DNA of 64,000 nucleotides, taken from contig NZ_CP113264.1 in NCBI RefSeq assembly GCF_026642255.1, positions 5,828,001 to 5,892,000 of the forward strand, read 5' to 3'. Below the pieces are notes generated by a model. That model made no database searches and was not told the origin of the DNA. It saw only the letters and a list, made by a program, of their open reading frames with translations. Position 1 is the first letter of the stretch, and each line of letters opens with the position of its first letter. Made by a program: the position numbers and the translations under genes. Origin of the DNA: Streptomonospora nanhaiensis (lineage in GTDB: Bacteria; Actinomycetota; Actinomycetes; Streptosporangiales; Streptosporangiaceae). This document shows positions 8,237 through 15,698 of the stretch, in pieces.

Positions 8237-8247
8237 GGAGAGCCACC

Positions 8248-8516
8248 GTGGACGAGAGCGGGCCGACACTAGTGTCACGCGCGCAGCTCGCCAGGCACGC
8301 CGGCGTCAGCCCCGCCGCGGTGACCAACTGGGTCGAGCGCGGTCCTGACCTCCCCGAACCGGCGGATTTCAGCGAGCGATCGGCGCTTCCCTCCACTCCT
8401 TGGACGACAAGGCCCGCCTGCACGCCGAGATAAGCAGGACGACGAGCGAACTACATGACGCTCTGGCCCCCATGCTGTTCTCCGGACAGGTACCTGTTTC
8501 GGCGATCGACACGTGA
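8248..8516 (+). pseudogene. Decayed DNA-methylase-like gene (N-terminal HTH joined to C-terminal tail)
   Basis: GTG 8248, preceded by AGGAGAG, opens a frame reading VSRAQLARHAGVSPAAVTNW, a short HTH like those at the start of actinobacterial N-6 DNA methylases and related restriction-modification proteins. After PEPADF the frame runs out at 8433. In the +2 frame from 8379 the DNA reads LHAEISRTTSELHDALAPML then FSGQVPVSAIDT and stop at 8516, which resembles the C-terminal tail of specificity or methylase-linked subunits (repeated 'L..al.p.L.sG.v'). A gene of 600+ residues seems reduced to its two ends by an internal deletion with frameshift. Assignment is by pattern only; it could be a different HTH protein. 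Confidence 0.5.
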
Positions 8517-8575
8517 TACACGCCAGCCCCTGGTAGGAGGGGAGCCCGTCAAGCGCGCAGGGCAGCACGCAGCCG

Positions 8576-8690
8576 CTTCGTGTCGCCGGACAAGGTCATC
8601 CGCACCATGCGCGGCACCGGCCGCGACATGATGGACAAGTACAAGGAGACCTCGCGCGGCGGCCTCGCCGTCAACGTCATCGAGTGCTGA
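8576..8690 (+). repeat. Direct repeat copy B: displaced sdaA 3' end
   Basis: Duplicate of 7021-7135 ending at TGA 8690, with no sdaA body upstream. The two differences both change the protein sequence (Leu to Pro, Asp to Gly), as expected in a copy no longer under selection. A 15-bp terminator hairpin follows 30 bases later, suggesting this is the original 3' end. Confidence 0.93.
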
Positions 8691-8720
8691 GGGGAACCCT
8701 CGGAACCCGTGGAACGCGTG

Positions 8721-8753
8721 CGGTCGACGCGGCGGTCTCCGCCGCGTCGACCG
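8721..8753. terminator. Bidirectional terminator, probably ancestral sdaA terminator
   Basis: A perfect 15-bp stem, CGGTCGACGCGGCGG (8721-8735), loop TCT, complementary arm 8739-8753. It lies between the duplicated sdaA end and the convergent symporter gene, so it can serve both strands. Confidence 0.75.
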
Positions 8754-8819
8754 GGAGCCCCGCCTGCGGCTGCGCGGGGACGCCGGCCGGGCCGCGCGTG
8801 AGCGCGGCCCGGGGGCGGG

Positions 8820-10268
8820 TCACTTCGAGGCGTCGGCCTCGGCGCCGGTGTCTGCGTCGGGCGCCGCGACGGCGGCGGCCACCCTCTCCGGGTCCGGCGC
8901 CTTCGTGAGGAGGCTGACGGCGACCAGGGCGACCAGGGCCGCGGGCAGTGCCGCGATGACCCCGTTCAGGCCGGCCGGGGTCCCGGCCAGCTGCCAGCCG
9001 ATGGTCGTGGCCGCGCCCACGACGAGGGCGGCGACGGCTCCGGCGGTGGTCGCGCGCTTCCAGAACAGCACCGACAGGACCACCGGGGTGATCGCCGCGC
9101 CGTAGACGGTGTACGAGTACATCTGGAGCTCGAGCACGGTCGGGAAGTACAGGCTCAGGGCCAGGCCCGCGAGCGCGATGCCCAGGACCGACAGCCGCTG
9201 GACCACGAGCTTGCTGCGCTCGCTCACCCGGTCCCCCACGAAGCGCGCGTACAGGTCGTAGGCGACGTTGGAGGCTCCGGACAGCATGTACGACGAGCCC
9301 GTCGTGATGACGAAGGCGACCGCGCCGGCCAGGATCAGGCCGCCCAGGACGGCGGGCAGGTAGCCCTCGGAGGCCAGGCTCAGGACCGCCATGTCCCCGT
9401 TGATGCCGGGCATGAGGACGGCGGCGGCCGTGGCGAGCAGGACGACGGGGATGAAGACGAAGAAGCTGCCCACCAGCATGCCCATGGTGGACGACCTGGC
9501 CTCGCGCTCGTCCTTGGCGGCGGCGAGGCGCTGGTACATGTTCTGGTCGGCGAGGAGCAGCAGGAACAGCGGGAGGAAGTAGCCGAGGAGCTGGAGCGCG
9601 CTCAGTCCGCCGCTGAAGGTCCGCGCCTGCTCCGGCAGCCCGTCCCAGTAGGCGCCCGGACCGCCGACCGCGGCGAACACCAGGGGCAGCGCCATGCACA
9701 GGCCGAGGACGATGAGGATGGCGGACACGAAGTCGGTGTAGGCGACGGAGAACAGGCCGCCGCTGATCGTCAGCAGGGTCACGACGACGGCGATGAGCAC
9801 GGTCCCCTGGGTGGCGGACAGCGGGGTGACCAGGCTGACGACGTACCCGCCGCCGACGAACTGCGAGGCGGTCAGGCCCAGGAAGGCGATGGTGGTGACC
9901 ACCGCCGCGACGGTGCGGACCCCGATGCCGAAGCGCACCTCCAGCAGTTCGGGGATGGTGTGCCTGGACGCCCTCCGGATGCGGCGGGCCGCCAGGAGCA
10001 GGACGAGGATGCCCAGCGGGGTGCCCGCGAAGAAGACGAGCCCGGCCGTCGGCCCGTAGGTGTAGGCGAAGTTGGCGCCGCCGATGATGGTTCCGGACCC
10101 GACCCAGGTGACCAGCATGGTGGCGATCATGACCGGGCGGGGGAGGCTGCGTCCGGCGAAGAGGAAGTCGTCACCGCCGCGCAGCTTGCCTGAGCGCAGG
10201 AAGTAGAGGGCGATCCCCAGCATGGCCAGGATGTACACGGCGAGGATCACGAGATGGGTCGTCTGCAT
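8820..10268 (-). CDS. Sodium:solute symporter family protein
   Basis: A 482-residue integral membrane protein of the SSS/SLC5 family, Na+-coupled uptake of a small organic solute. Roughly a dozen or more hydrophobic segments run from residue 5 to about 460, followed by an acidic Ala-rich cytoplasmic tail. Family-like features are the N-terminal FLFAGRSLPRP, LVTWVGSGTIIGGANFAYTY and the mid-protein QNMYQRLAAAKDEREAR. The substrate cannot be read from sequence. Its promoter carries the same palindrome (10361-10376) as the amidohydrolase promoter at 11366-11381, so it probably imports a substrate for that enzyme under control of the RpiR-type regulator between them. Confidence 0.92.
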   Translation of the reverse strand: MQTTHLVILAVYILAMLGIALYFLRSGKLRGGDDFLFAGRSLPRPVMIATMLVTWVGSGTIIGGANFAYTYGPTAGLVFFAGTPLGILVLLLAARRIRRASRHTIPELLEVRFGIGVRTVAAVVTTIAFLGLTASQFVGGGYVVSLVTPLSATQGTVLIAVVVTLLTISGGLFSVAYTDFVSAILIVLGLCMALPLVFAAVGGPGAYWDGLPEQARTFSGGLSALQLLGYFLPLFLLLLADQNMYQRLAAAKDEREARSSTMGMLVGSFFVFIPVVLLATAAAVLMPGINGDMAVLSLASEGYLPAVLGGLILAGAVAFVITTGSSYMLSGASNVAYDLYARFVGDRVSERSKLVVQRLSVLGIALAGLALSLYFPTVLELQMYSYTVYGAAITPVVLSVLFWKRATTAGAVAALVVGAATTIGWQLAGTPAGLNGVIAALPAALVALVAVSLLTKAPDPERVAAAVAAPDADTGAEADASK

Positions 10269-10360
10269 TGGCCACCTGCGAGGTTCGGTTCAGGGGATGG
10301 GCACGGGGGGAGACCACCGGCGGTGATCCGTCCGCCATGAAAGCAGTCGCGCCAGTGAAG

Positions 10361-10376
10361 TGCAACACTTATTGCA
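10361..10376. promoter_or_regulatory. Operator 1, TGCAA-N6-TTGCA
   Basis: TGCAACACTTATTGCA, an inverted repeat 92 bases upstream of the symporter start. The same arms and spacing occur at 11366-11381 before the amidohydrolase. Candidate binding site of the RpiR-type regulator encoded between them. Confidence 0.65.
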
Positions 10377-10381
10377 AAGAA

Positions 10382-10397
10382 CGTGATCCTGATCACG
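10382..10397. promoter_or_regulatory. Crp-like palindrome, GTGA-N6-TCAC
   Basis: CGTGATCCTGATCACG matches the core of the Crp/GlxR consensus (GTGA-N6-TCAC) and extends as ACGTGATC / GATCACGT. It lies directly upstream of operator 1 relative to the symporter, where an activator would be expected. No Crp gene is visible nearby. Confidence 0.45.
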
Positions 10398-10445
10398 TCA
10401 CGTGCGTGTCACTCCGTCGCCGCAGGTCATCCACCCGGCCGTCGC

Positions 10446-11279
10446 TCAGAAGAGCTCCGTCTCCTCCCACAGGCGCTCCGTGTCGCGCACGGCCCGCAGC
10501 ACCCCGTCCCCGCCGATCCGCGCCAGCTCGGCCAGCACCGCGTGGATCACCGACATCGCCGGGACCAGCGAGGGGAACATGCCCACCCCCTCGCTCGGGA
10601 CGAGCAGCAGGTGCGCGGCGCCCTCCGCCAGCGGGGAGTCCCTGCGGTCGGTGATGACCGCGACCGGCACCGACCGCTGCCCGGCGACCCTCACCGCGGC
10701 GCGCAGCGCGGTGGGCAGCCGCCACAGGTCGCACGCCAGCAGCAGGTCCTCCGGTCCCATCCGCCCCAGGGCGTTGACCAGCGCCGTCCCCCCGACGTCG
10801 AACCGCTCCACGTCGTAGCCCATGATCCCGGCGGCGTGCGCCAGTTGCAGGCCGGGCGCCGCGAAGGTGCCCGAACCCACCACCCTGGTCCTGCGCGCGG
10901 CGTGGATGGAGGCGGCGAGCGCGCGCACCCTGCCGGGTTCGAGCGTGAGCTCCAGGGTCCGCAGCCCCTCGCGGTCGGCGCGGACCGCCGCCCGGACCGG
11001 GTCGGCGTCGGACCCGGCGTGCTCGGCCAGCACCTCCCCCGCGCTGAGGGAGGCCAGGTAGCGCGAGCGCAGTTCGACGCGGAGCGCCGGCCAGCCGCTG
11101 AACCCGAGGGCCTGCGCGGCGCGGACCACCGTGGCGACGTTGACCCCGGCGCGCTCGGCCAGTTCCGCGGTGCTCGCGTAGGACGCGAACCTCGGCTGGT
11201 CCCGCAGCACCCTGACCACGCGCTCGGCCGCGCGGCCCAGGCGCCCGTCGCCGAGCGCGGCCTCGATCCAGTCCGCCAT
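10446..11279 (-). CDS. MurR/RpiR family transcriptional regulator
   Basis: A 277-residue regulator: N-terminal helix-turn-helix (YASTAELAERAGVNVATVVR, about residues 33-52) and a C-terminal SIS sugar-isomerase-like domain (RTRVVGSGTFAAPGLQLAHA, about residues 130-150, and later PVAVITDRRDSPLAEGA). RpiR proteins sense phosphosugars or related small ligands. ATG 11279 has GGAGGGG just upstream. It lies between the symporter (same strand, downstream) and the divergent amidohydrolase, both carrying the TGCAA-N6-TTGCA palindrome. The effector is unknown. Confidence 0.88.
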   Translation of the reverse strand: MADWIEAALGDGRLGRAAERVVRVLRDQPRFASYASTAELAERAGVNVATVVRAAQALGFSGWPALRVELRSRYLASLSAGEVLAEHAGSDADPVRAAVRADREGLRTLELTLEPGRVRALAASIHAARRTRVVGSGTFAAPGLQLAHAAGIMGYDVERFDVGGTALVNALGRMGPEDLLLACDLWRLPTALRAAVRVAGQRSVPVAVITDRRDSPLAEGAAHLLLVPSEGVGMFPSLVPAMSVIHAVLAELARIGGDGVLRAVRDTERLWEETELF

Positions 11280-11365
11280 CACCCCTCCGTCCCGGCGCGG
11301 CCGGAACACCCCGGGCCGCGCGTCCACCAAGCGATACCACCCCCTGGCCGTCCGCGCGCCTTTGA

Positions 11366-11381
11366 TGCAACATATATTGCA
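11366..11381. promoter_or_regulatory. Operator 2, TGCAA-N6-TTGCA
   Basis: TGCAACATATATTGCA, same arms and spacing as 10361-10376. It is in the divergent region between the RpiR regulator and the amidohydrolase, 42 bases before the latter's ATG, and overlaps the AT-rich CATATAT, a plausible -10 area. Confidence 0.65.
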
Positions 11382-11423
11382 GATGCGTGGCCCACACGCC
11401 GAGCCGTTCCATCGGAGGTACAC

Positions 11424-12692
11424 ATGACCCGCCAGTCCCAGCCGCCGCTCCTCTTCACCGGGGCGGGCCTCCTCGACCCGGAGGCGGGCACCAGGACGCC
11501 GGACTCCTGGCTGCTCGTGGAGGACGGGCTCATCGCGGGCAGCGGCCGCGGCCCCGCCCCCGAGAAGGACGGGGCCGTCGAGGTCGTCGACCTGGGCGGA
11601 GCCACCCTCATGCCGGGCCTCATCGACGGCCACATCCACGCGACCGCCTTCAGCGCCGACCTCGGCGCGGCCATGGACCACTCGCCCTCCTACATCGCCA
11701 GCTACGCCGCCACGTCCCTCAACGCCATGCTCAAGCGCGGCTTCACCACCGTCCGCGACGTCGCCGGGGGCGACTGGGGCCTGGCCCTCGCGGTGGAGGA
11801 GGGGCTGGTCGACGGCCCCCGGCTGATGTTCGGCGGCAAGGCCCTCTCCCAGACGGGCGGGCACGGCGACTTCCGGGGCCCCGGCCGCCAGGGCAACGAC
11901 ACCCACGCCTGCTGCCCCGGCGCCGGCGTGGTCTGCGACGGCCCCGACGAGTTCCGCCGGGCCGCGCGCGAACAGCTCCGCACCGGCGCGCACCACCTCA
12001 AGATCATGCTGTCGGGCGGGGTCGCCTCCCCGACCGACCGCATCGACTCCACGCAGTCCTCCGAGGACGAGATCCGCGCCGTGGTGGAGGAGGCCGAGGC
12101 CGCCAACCGCTACGTCACCGGCCACGCCTACACCGCCCGCGCCGTCAACCGGGGCCTGCGCCTGGGCGTGCGCTGCATCGAGCACGGCAACCTCATCGAT
12201 CAGAGCAGCGTCGAGCTGTTCCTGGAGCACGACGCCTTCCTGGTGCCCACGCTCGTGACCTACGAGGAACTGTCCCTCCAGGGCGCCGCCTACGGCCTGC
12301 CCGCCGCGAGCCAGGAGAAGGTGGACACCGTCCTCACCCGCGGCATGGACGCGCTGCGCATGGCGCACGAGGCCGGGGTGAACCTGGTCTTCGGCAGCGA
12401 CCTGCTCGGCGGTATGCAGGACCGCCAGAGCCGGGAGTTCGCCATCCGCGGCCGGGTCCAGCCCGCCGCCGACGTCCTGCGCTCGGCCACCGTCAACGCC
12501 GCCCGGCTCCTCGGCCTGGAGGGCGTCGTCGGCACCCTGCGCGACGGCGCCCGTGCCGACCTGCTGGTCGTGGACGGCGACCCCCTCGCCGACATCGGGG
12601 TGCTCGCGGATCCCGAGCGCAACGTGCGCACCGTCCTGCGCGACGGCCGCGTGCGGCACGAGCGCGGCGACGCGGACGCCGCCCTGGCGTAG
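11424..12692 (+). CDS. Metal-dependent amidohydrolase (prolidase/imidazolonepropionase-like)
   Basis: A 422-residue amidohydrolase-superfamily enzyme. Metal ligands are visible: GHIHATAF (two His) near residue 73, the probable carbamylated Lys in HHLKIMLSGG, His in VTGHAYTARA and in CIEHGNLI, and Asp in VFGSDLLGG. The C-terminal VGTLRDGARADLLVVDGDPL is typical of the group. ATG 11424 follows CGGAGGTA. Cytosolic, no signal peptide. Sequences of this kind include Xaa-Pro dipeptidases and related cyclic-amide hydrolases, so substrate is open. The shared operators with the symporter suggest a two-part uptake and hydrolysis system. Confidence 0.9.
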   Translation: MTRQSQPPLLFTGAGLLDPEAGTRTPDSWLLVEDGLIAGSGRGPAPEKDGAVEVVDLGGATLMPGLIDGHIHATAFSADLGAAMDHSPSYIASYAATSLNAMLKRGFTTVRDVAGGDWGLALAVEEGLVDGPRLMFGGKALSQTGGHGDFRGPGRQGNDTHACCPGAGVVCDGPDEFRRAAREQLRTGAHHLKIMLSGGVASPTDRIDSTQSSEDEIRAVVEEAEAANRYVTGHAYTARAVNRGLRLGVRCIEHGNLIDQSSVELFLEHDAFLVPTLVTYEELSLQGAAYGLPAASQEKVDTVLTRGMDALRMAHEAGVNLVFGSDLLGGMQDRQSREFAIRGRVQPAADVLRSATVNAARLLGLEGVVGTLRDGARADLLVVDGDPLADIGVLADPERNVRTVLRDGRVRHERGDADAALA

Positions 12693-12700
12693 GCCGTGTT

Positions 12701-12724
12701 CCGCGGGTCGTCCCGGGCCCGCGG
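12701..12724 (+). terminator. Hairpin after the amidohydrolase
   Basis: CCGCGGG (12701-12707) pairs with CCCGCGG (12718-12724), 8 bases after the stop codon. Short stem without a T-run. Confidence 0.4.
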
Positions 12725-12827
12725 CGATCGGCGCGAGCGCCGGGCCCACCGAAAGCACCCACGGACCACGCCCAGGTGTGCTGGCCGCTGAGGTCGGGAA
12801 CCGCCCACCCCGCCCGACCCAAGCGAA

Positions 12828-12887
12828 GAGGGCCTCCGGTATCGGTGTGGATCGTCTGGATCTGCACCGACTCACCGGAGGACCCTC
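12828..12887. repeat. 60-bp nested inverted-repeat element, copy 1
   Basis: GAGGGCCTCCGGT (12828-12840) is inverted as ACCGGAGGACCCTC (12874-12887), enclosing a second palindrome, CGGTGTGGATC / GATCTGCACCG. A related element of the same 60-bp length with the same outer arms lies at 36187-36246. It resembles an insertion-sequence end or MITE remnant. The rest of 12693-13012 holds hairpins but no gene I can support. Confidence 0.5.
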
Positions 12888-12985
12888 CGTGGTTCACACC
12901 ATCCATGCCAACGCATCCCTGGCCCCGTGGGCGCCTCGCGCCGGCCCGCTGCGTGGTCGAGGACGGATGGTCGCCGCGCCGAGCC

Positions 12986-13011
12986 GGGGAGGGCCCGTGC
13001 GGGCCCTCCCC
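12986..13011 (-). terminator. Terminator of the Asp23 stress operon
   Basis: GGGGAGGGCCC (12986-12996), loop GTGC, GGGCCCTCCCC (13001-13011): a perfect 11-bp stem immediately after the last gene of the minus-strand operon. Confidence 0.7.
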
Positions 13012-13012
13012 C

Positions 13013-13609
13013 TCAGGCGAGGCCCCGCCGGGGGTTCTTGGCCGGAGCGGTCATCGACATCCGCACGACGGCGGGCACCCTCTCCAGGTCGAGAGAGCTG
13101 CGCAGGTTCGCCAGGGCGTCCGAGCGCACCCGCTGCCACACCCCCCTGACGTCGGCGTCGTCGTCCAGGGTGAGCGCCAGCCGCAGGTGCGGCGCGTCGG
13201 AGGACTCCGTCAGCCTCGCACGTGCGCGGCGCACACCCGGGTAGTCCGCGACCTCCTGCTCCAGCGCTCCGCGGGCCACGCTCTCGGACATCTCCACCCG
13301 GCCGTCGTTGCCCTTGTCCAGGACCAGGCGCCCCACGGTGTCGTTGAGCCCCTGGATCATCAGCCAGCGCAACGCCAGGAACCCCGCGACGAACGCCACC
13401 GCGACCGCCGCGTACGGCACCCACGGCCGTCCGAGGAAGTCGGCCGCCGACGCGCTGAGCAGGGGGCTCTCCGCGAGGGACGCGCCGAACAGCCCGCGCC
13501 CCGCGGCGAGCGCCGCCAGCCCCGCGGCGAGCGGGACCGCGCCCACGACCGCGAGGCCCCAACGGTTCCCCCGGGCCGACCTGCGGGCCCTGTCTCGCAC
13601 CACGGTCAC
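13013..13609 (-). CDS. AmaP-like alkaline-shock membrane anchor protein
   Basis: A 198-residue protein with a basic N-terminus, two hydrophobic segments (LAVVGAVPLAAGLAALAAG near residue 17 and VPYAAVAVAFVAGFLALRWL near residue 60), then a soluble C-terminal domain. This matches the layout of AmaP, the membrane anchor for Asp23 in Gram-positives. Last gene of the operon: its GTG at 13609 overlaps the upstream stop (GTGA), and GTG 13603 with GGAGG at proper spacing is an alternative. It presumably recruits the Asp23 proteins encoded upstream to the membrane; that role is inference from family and context. Confidence 0.75.
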   Translation of the reverse strand: MTVVRDRARRSARGNRWGLAVVGAVPLAAGLAALAAGRGLFGASLAESPLLSASAADFLGRPWVPYAAVAVAFVAGFLALRWLMIQGLNDTVGRLVLDKGNDGRVEMSESVARGALEQEVADYPGVRRARARLTESSDAPHLRLALTLDDDADVRGVWQRVRSDALANLRSSLDLERVPAVVRMSMTAPAKNPRRGLA

Positions 13610-14211
13610 ACCTCCGCGTACCTGACATGGGTGGCGATCCGCATGCTGCGCAGCGGCGCCAGCTCCTCCAACCGCCGCTCCACGGCCGCGGTCACCTCCG
13701 CGGGCAGCCCCGCGGCCTCCCGCATACCGGTGCGCACGTGCACCCGGAGCCTGTTGCCCCGGACGGCGACGTTCACGGCGTCGACACCGCTGACCTCGTG
13801 CGCCGCCGCGGCCACCGCACGGCGCAGCGCGGGCCTGGTGAGCCCCACCACCAGTGCGGGGTCGTCGGTGCGCAGCGCGGTCCAGTGCCCGTGCCCGGGC
13901 GTGAGGGCTGCCACGATCAGCGCCAGGCCGATCAGCGCCAGGACGGCCGACGCGATCTGCACCGAGGGGGCGGACCAGGTGGTGGCCCCGGCATATCCGG
14001 TGGCCGCGCCCACCGGGATGAGCCGCAGCGGGCTCCCGGCGAGCGCGGAGATCACCTCGGCGGCGGCGACGACGGCCACGACGAGGATCACGAGCCCCGT
14101 GATCACCGCGGGCCACGACCTCCTCGGCCGGAAGGTATGGACCGCCACCCGCTTCGCCCGACGGTCGACGCCCTGGTCCGGGCGGCCGAGCACCTCTTCC
14201 ACGGTGGTCAT
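13606..14211 (-). CDS. DUF6286 membrane protein
   Basis: A 201-residue protein with two transmembrane segments (about residues 34-60 and 85-105) separated by an extracytoplasmic loop, then a soluble C-terminal domain (TDDPALVVGLTRPALRRAVA) typical of DUF6286 proteins that accompany Asp23 genes in actinomycetes. The ATG at 14211 begins 1 base after the preceding TGA, and the stop overlaps the next gene, so translation is coupled. Its biochemical role is not established. Confidence 0.75.
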   Translation of the reverse strand: MTTVEEVLGRPDQGVDRRAKRVAVHTFRPRRSWPAVITGLVILVVAVVAAAEVISALAGSPLRLIPVGAATGYAGATTWSAPSVQIASAVLALIGLALIVAALTPGHGHWTALRTDDPALVVGLTRPALRRAVAAAAHEVSGVDAVNVAVRGNRLRVHVRTGMREAAGLPAEVTAAVERRLEELAPLRSMRIATHVRYAEV

Positions 14212-14212
14212 G

Positions 14213-14581
14213 TCAGCGCACCAGCTCCGCGATCTCGATGTCGATGTGGTGGACTTGCTTGCCGGTGGTCCGCTCGACCCGTTCCTTGACGTGTCCGCGG
14301 ACACGGGCGGCGGCCTCCCGCGCCGAGCGCGGGTAGCGCACGGTGATCCGCAGCCGCAGGAGGACCACGTCACCGCTCACCTTCGCCCGTGCGGCCCTCG
14401 ACCTGGCCGCGCGGGCCCCCTCGACCTCGCGGACGGCCCGGGCCGCGACCTTCTCGACCACTCCGGGCTCGATGACGGTGCGGCCCGCGGGGCCGCGTCC
14501 GCGCTCGTGCCGCCCGTGGTCCGGCCCGCCGGGCGGGTGCTCCCTCTGCCTGGGGACCGTATCGGTCCGCACTCCGGCCAC
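14213..14581 (-). CDS. Asp23/Gls24 family envelope stress protein (2)
   Basis: A 122-residue Asp23-domain protein. After a charged, Gly/Arg-rich leader of about 35 residues it reads VIEPGVVEKVAARAVREVEG, the usual entry to the Asp23 fold, then alternating strands (VVLLRLRITVRYP) and HHIDIEIAELV at the end. GTG 14581 follows GGAAGGAG. One of three Asp23-like genes in the operon; the others are at 15177-15650 and 14857-15177. Asp23 proteins polymerise beneath the membrane and are linked to envelope and alkaline stress. Confidence 0.82.
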   Translation of the reverse strand: MAGVRTDTVPRQREHPPGGPDHGRHERGRGPAGRTVIEPGVVEKVAARAVREVEGARAARSRAARAKVSGDVVLLRLRITVRYPRSAREAAARVRGHVKERVERTTGKQVHHIDIEIAELVR

Positions 14582-14644
14582 GACCGCTCCTTCCCTCCGG
14601 GGCGTGTGTGTCGGCGGCGCCCTCGCACGTCCGAGGGGCCCGCC

Positions 14645-14818
14645 TCAGGCCGATCGCCGCGAGAACATCTCACCGAGGTCGATCTCGCCCTCCATCGCCC
14701 GGCCCGCGACGAACCCGACGAGGCCCAGAACCAGGACCAGCGCGAAGGCCGCGAACCCGCCGAAGGCGGCGGCGAGCCCCAGTACCGTCCCGTAGGACAG
14801 GCCGACGATGGGCCACAT
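14645..14818 (-). CDS. Small membrane protein, DUF2273-like
   Basis: 57 residues: MWPIVGLSYGTVLGLAAAF, two closely spaced hydrophobic helices and a short acidic/basic tail. The ATG at 14818 is chosen because AGAGGGGGAAG lies just upstream; the frame is open further back but without a ribosome site. Small proteins of this type sit between Asp23 genes in many Gram-positives and may act with AmaP at the membrane. Confidence 0.7.
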   Translation of the reverse strand: MWPIVGLSYGTVLGLAAAFGGFAAFALVLVLGLVGFVAGRAMEGEIDLGEMFSRRSA

Positions 14819-14856
14819 GGCTTCCCCCTCTTGTCCAGCACCTGTTGCTTCCACGT

Positions 14857-15177
14857 TCAGAGCCCCGTCCGGCTGCCGTCGCCGAGACCGGCGACCACGT
14901 CCTCCACCGAGATGTGGACGGTGCGGCCGCCGGCCAGCGGGGCCAGGCCCCGGCGCAGCTCGGCTGCGATCTCCGGCAGCGGTCTCCCGAAGCGGACCAC
15001 GACGCCCACCTCGACCCCGTCCGAGCGCACCGCGACGCCGTGCACGCGTCCGCCGGGCACGGGGGTGGCCAGCGTTCCGAACCCTCCGGACGACAGCTCC
15101 ACCACGTCCGGGAAGCGGACGGCCTCCTCGGCCACGCGCCGGGCCACCTCGCCCGGGTCCCCACCGCCGGCCGCCAC
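14857..15177 (-). CDS. Short Asp23-like protein
   Basis: A 106-residue protein with the sheet pattern of an Asp23 domain but shortened: VVELSSGGFGTLATPVPGGR, VEVGVVVRFGRPLPEIAAEL and VHISVEDVV. The GTG start (15177) shares its last base with the upstream TAG stop, so translation is coupled. It lacks the clear N-terminal signature of the other two paralogues and may be a divergent subunit. Confidence 0.7.
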   Translation of the reverse strand: MAAGGGDPGEVARRVAEEAVRFPDVVELSSGGFGTLATPVPGGRVHGVAVRSDGVEVGVVVRFGRPLPEIAAELRRGLAPLAGGRTVHISVEDVVAGLGDGSRTGL

Positions 15178-15650
15178 TACCGGACCCGGGGCCCGGAGTC
15201 GTCGGAGTCGTCGTCCTGGTCCTCGTCGGGCAGGTGGATGTCGTCCACCCTGATGTTGATCTCGGTGACCTCCAGGCCGGTCATGCGCTCCACCGCCGTG
15301 GCGACGTTGCGCCGCACGGAGGCCGCGAGGTCCTGGATGGCGGCCCCGTACTCGACGACCAGGTCGATGTCCACGGCGGCCTGGCGCTCGCCCACCTCGA
15401 CCGAGACCCCGCGCGAGACGGAGCCGCGGTCGGCGCCGCCGCCGGTCACGGCGTCCCTCACGGCGCCGACGGCGCGCGCCGTCCCGCCGCCCATCGCGTG
15501 GACGCCGCCGATCTCACGCGCGGCCATCCCGGCGATCTTCGCGACCACCCCGTCCGCGATCTGGGTGCGTCCTCCCCCGTCGCCGGAGGCGTCCCCCCTG
15601 CCCGCCTCGCGGGCGCCCGGCACCTTCGCTTCGGTCCTGATGTCCGACAC
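15177..15650 (-). CDS. Asp23/Gls24 family envelope stress protein (1)
   Basis: A 157-residue Asp23-domain protein, the best match of the three. IADGVVAKIAGMAAREIGGV opens the domain at about residue 31, VDIDLVVEYGAAIQDLAASV lies in the middle and GLEVTEINIRVDDIHLP closes it, followed by an acidic tail (DEDQDDDSDD). GTG 15650 follows AGGGGGG. It is the second gene of the operon after csbD-like. Likely cytoplasmic-membrane associated through the AmaP-like partner. Confidence 0.9.
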   Translation of the reverse strand: MSDIRTEAKVPGAREAGRGDASGDGGGRTQIADGVVAKIAGMAAREIGGVHAMGGGTARAVGAVRDAVTGGGADRGSVSRGVSVEVGERQAAVDIDLVVEYGAAIQDLAASVRRNVATAVERMTGLEVTEINIRVDDIHLPDEDQDDDSDDSGPRVR

Positions 15651-15698
15651 TGGTCCCCCCCTGCGCAGTGTGCAGAAACCCCGTGGTCACAGCGGTCG

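Noticed and set aside
11387..15253. A 1288-codon open frame on the plus strand
   Set aside because: Out of frame with the amidohydrolase and antisense to the Asp23 operon; Arg/Pro-rich, no domain.
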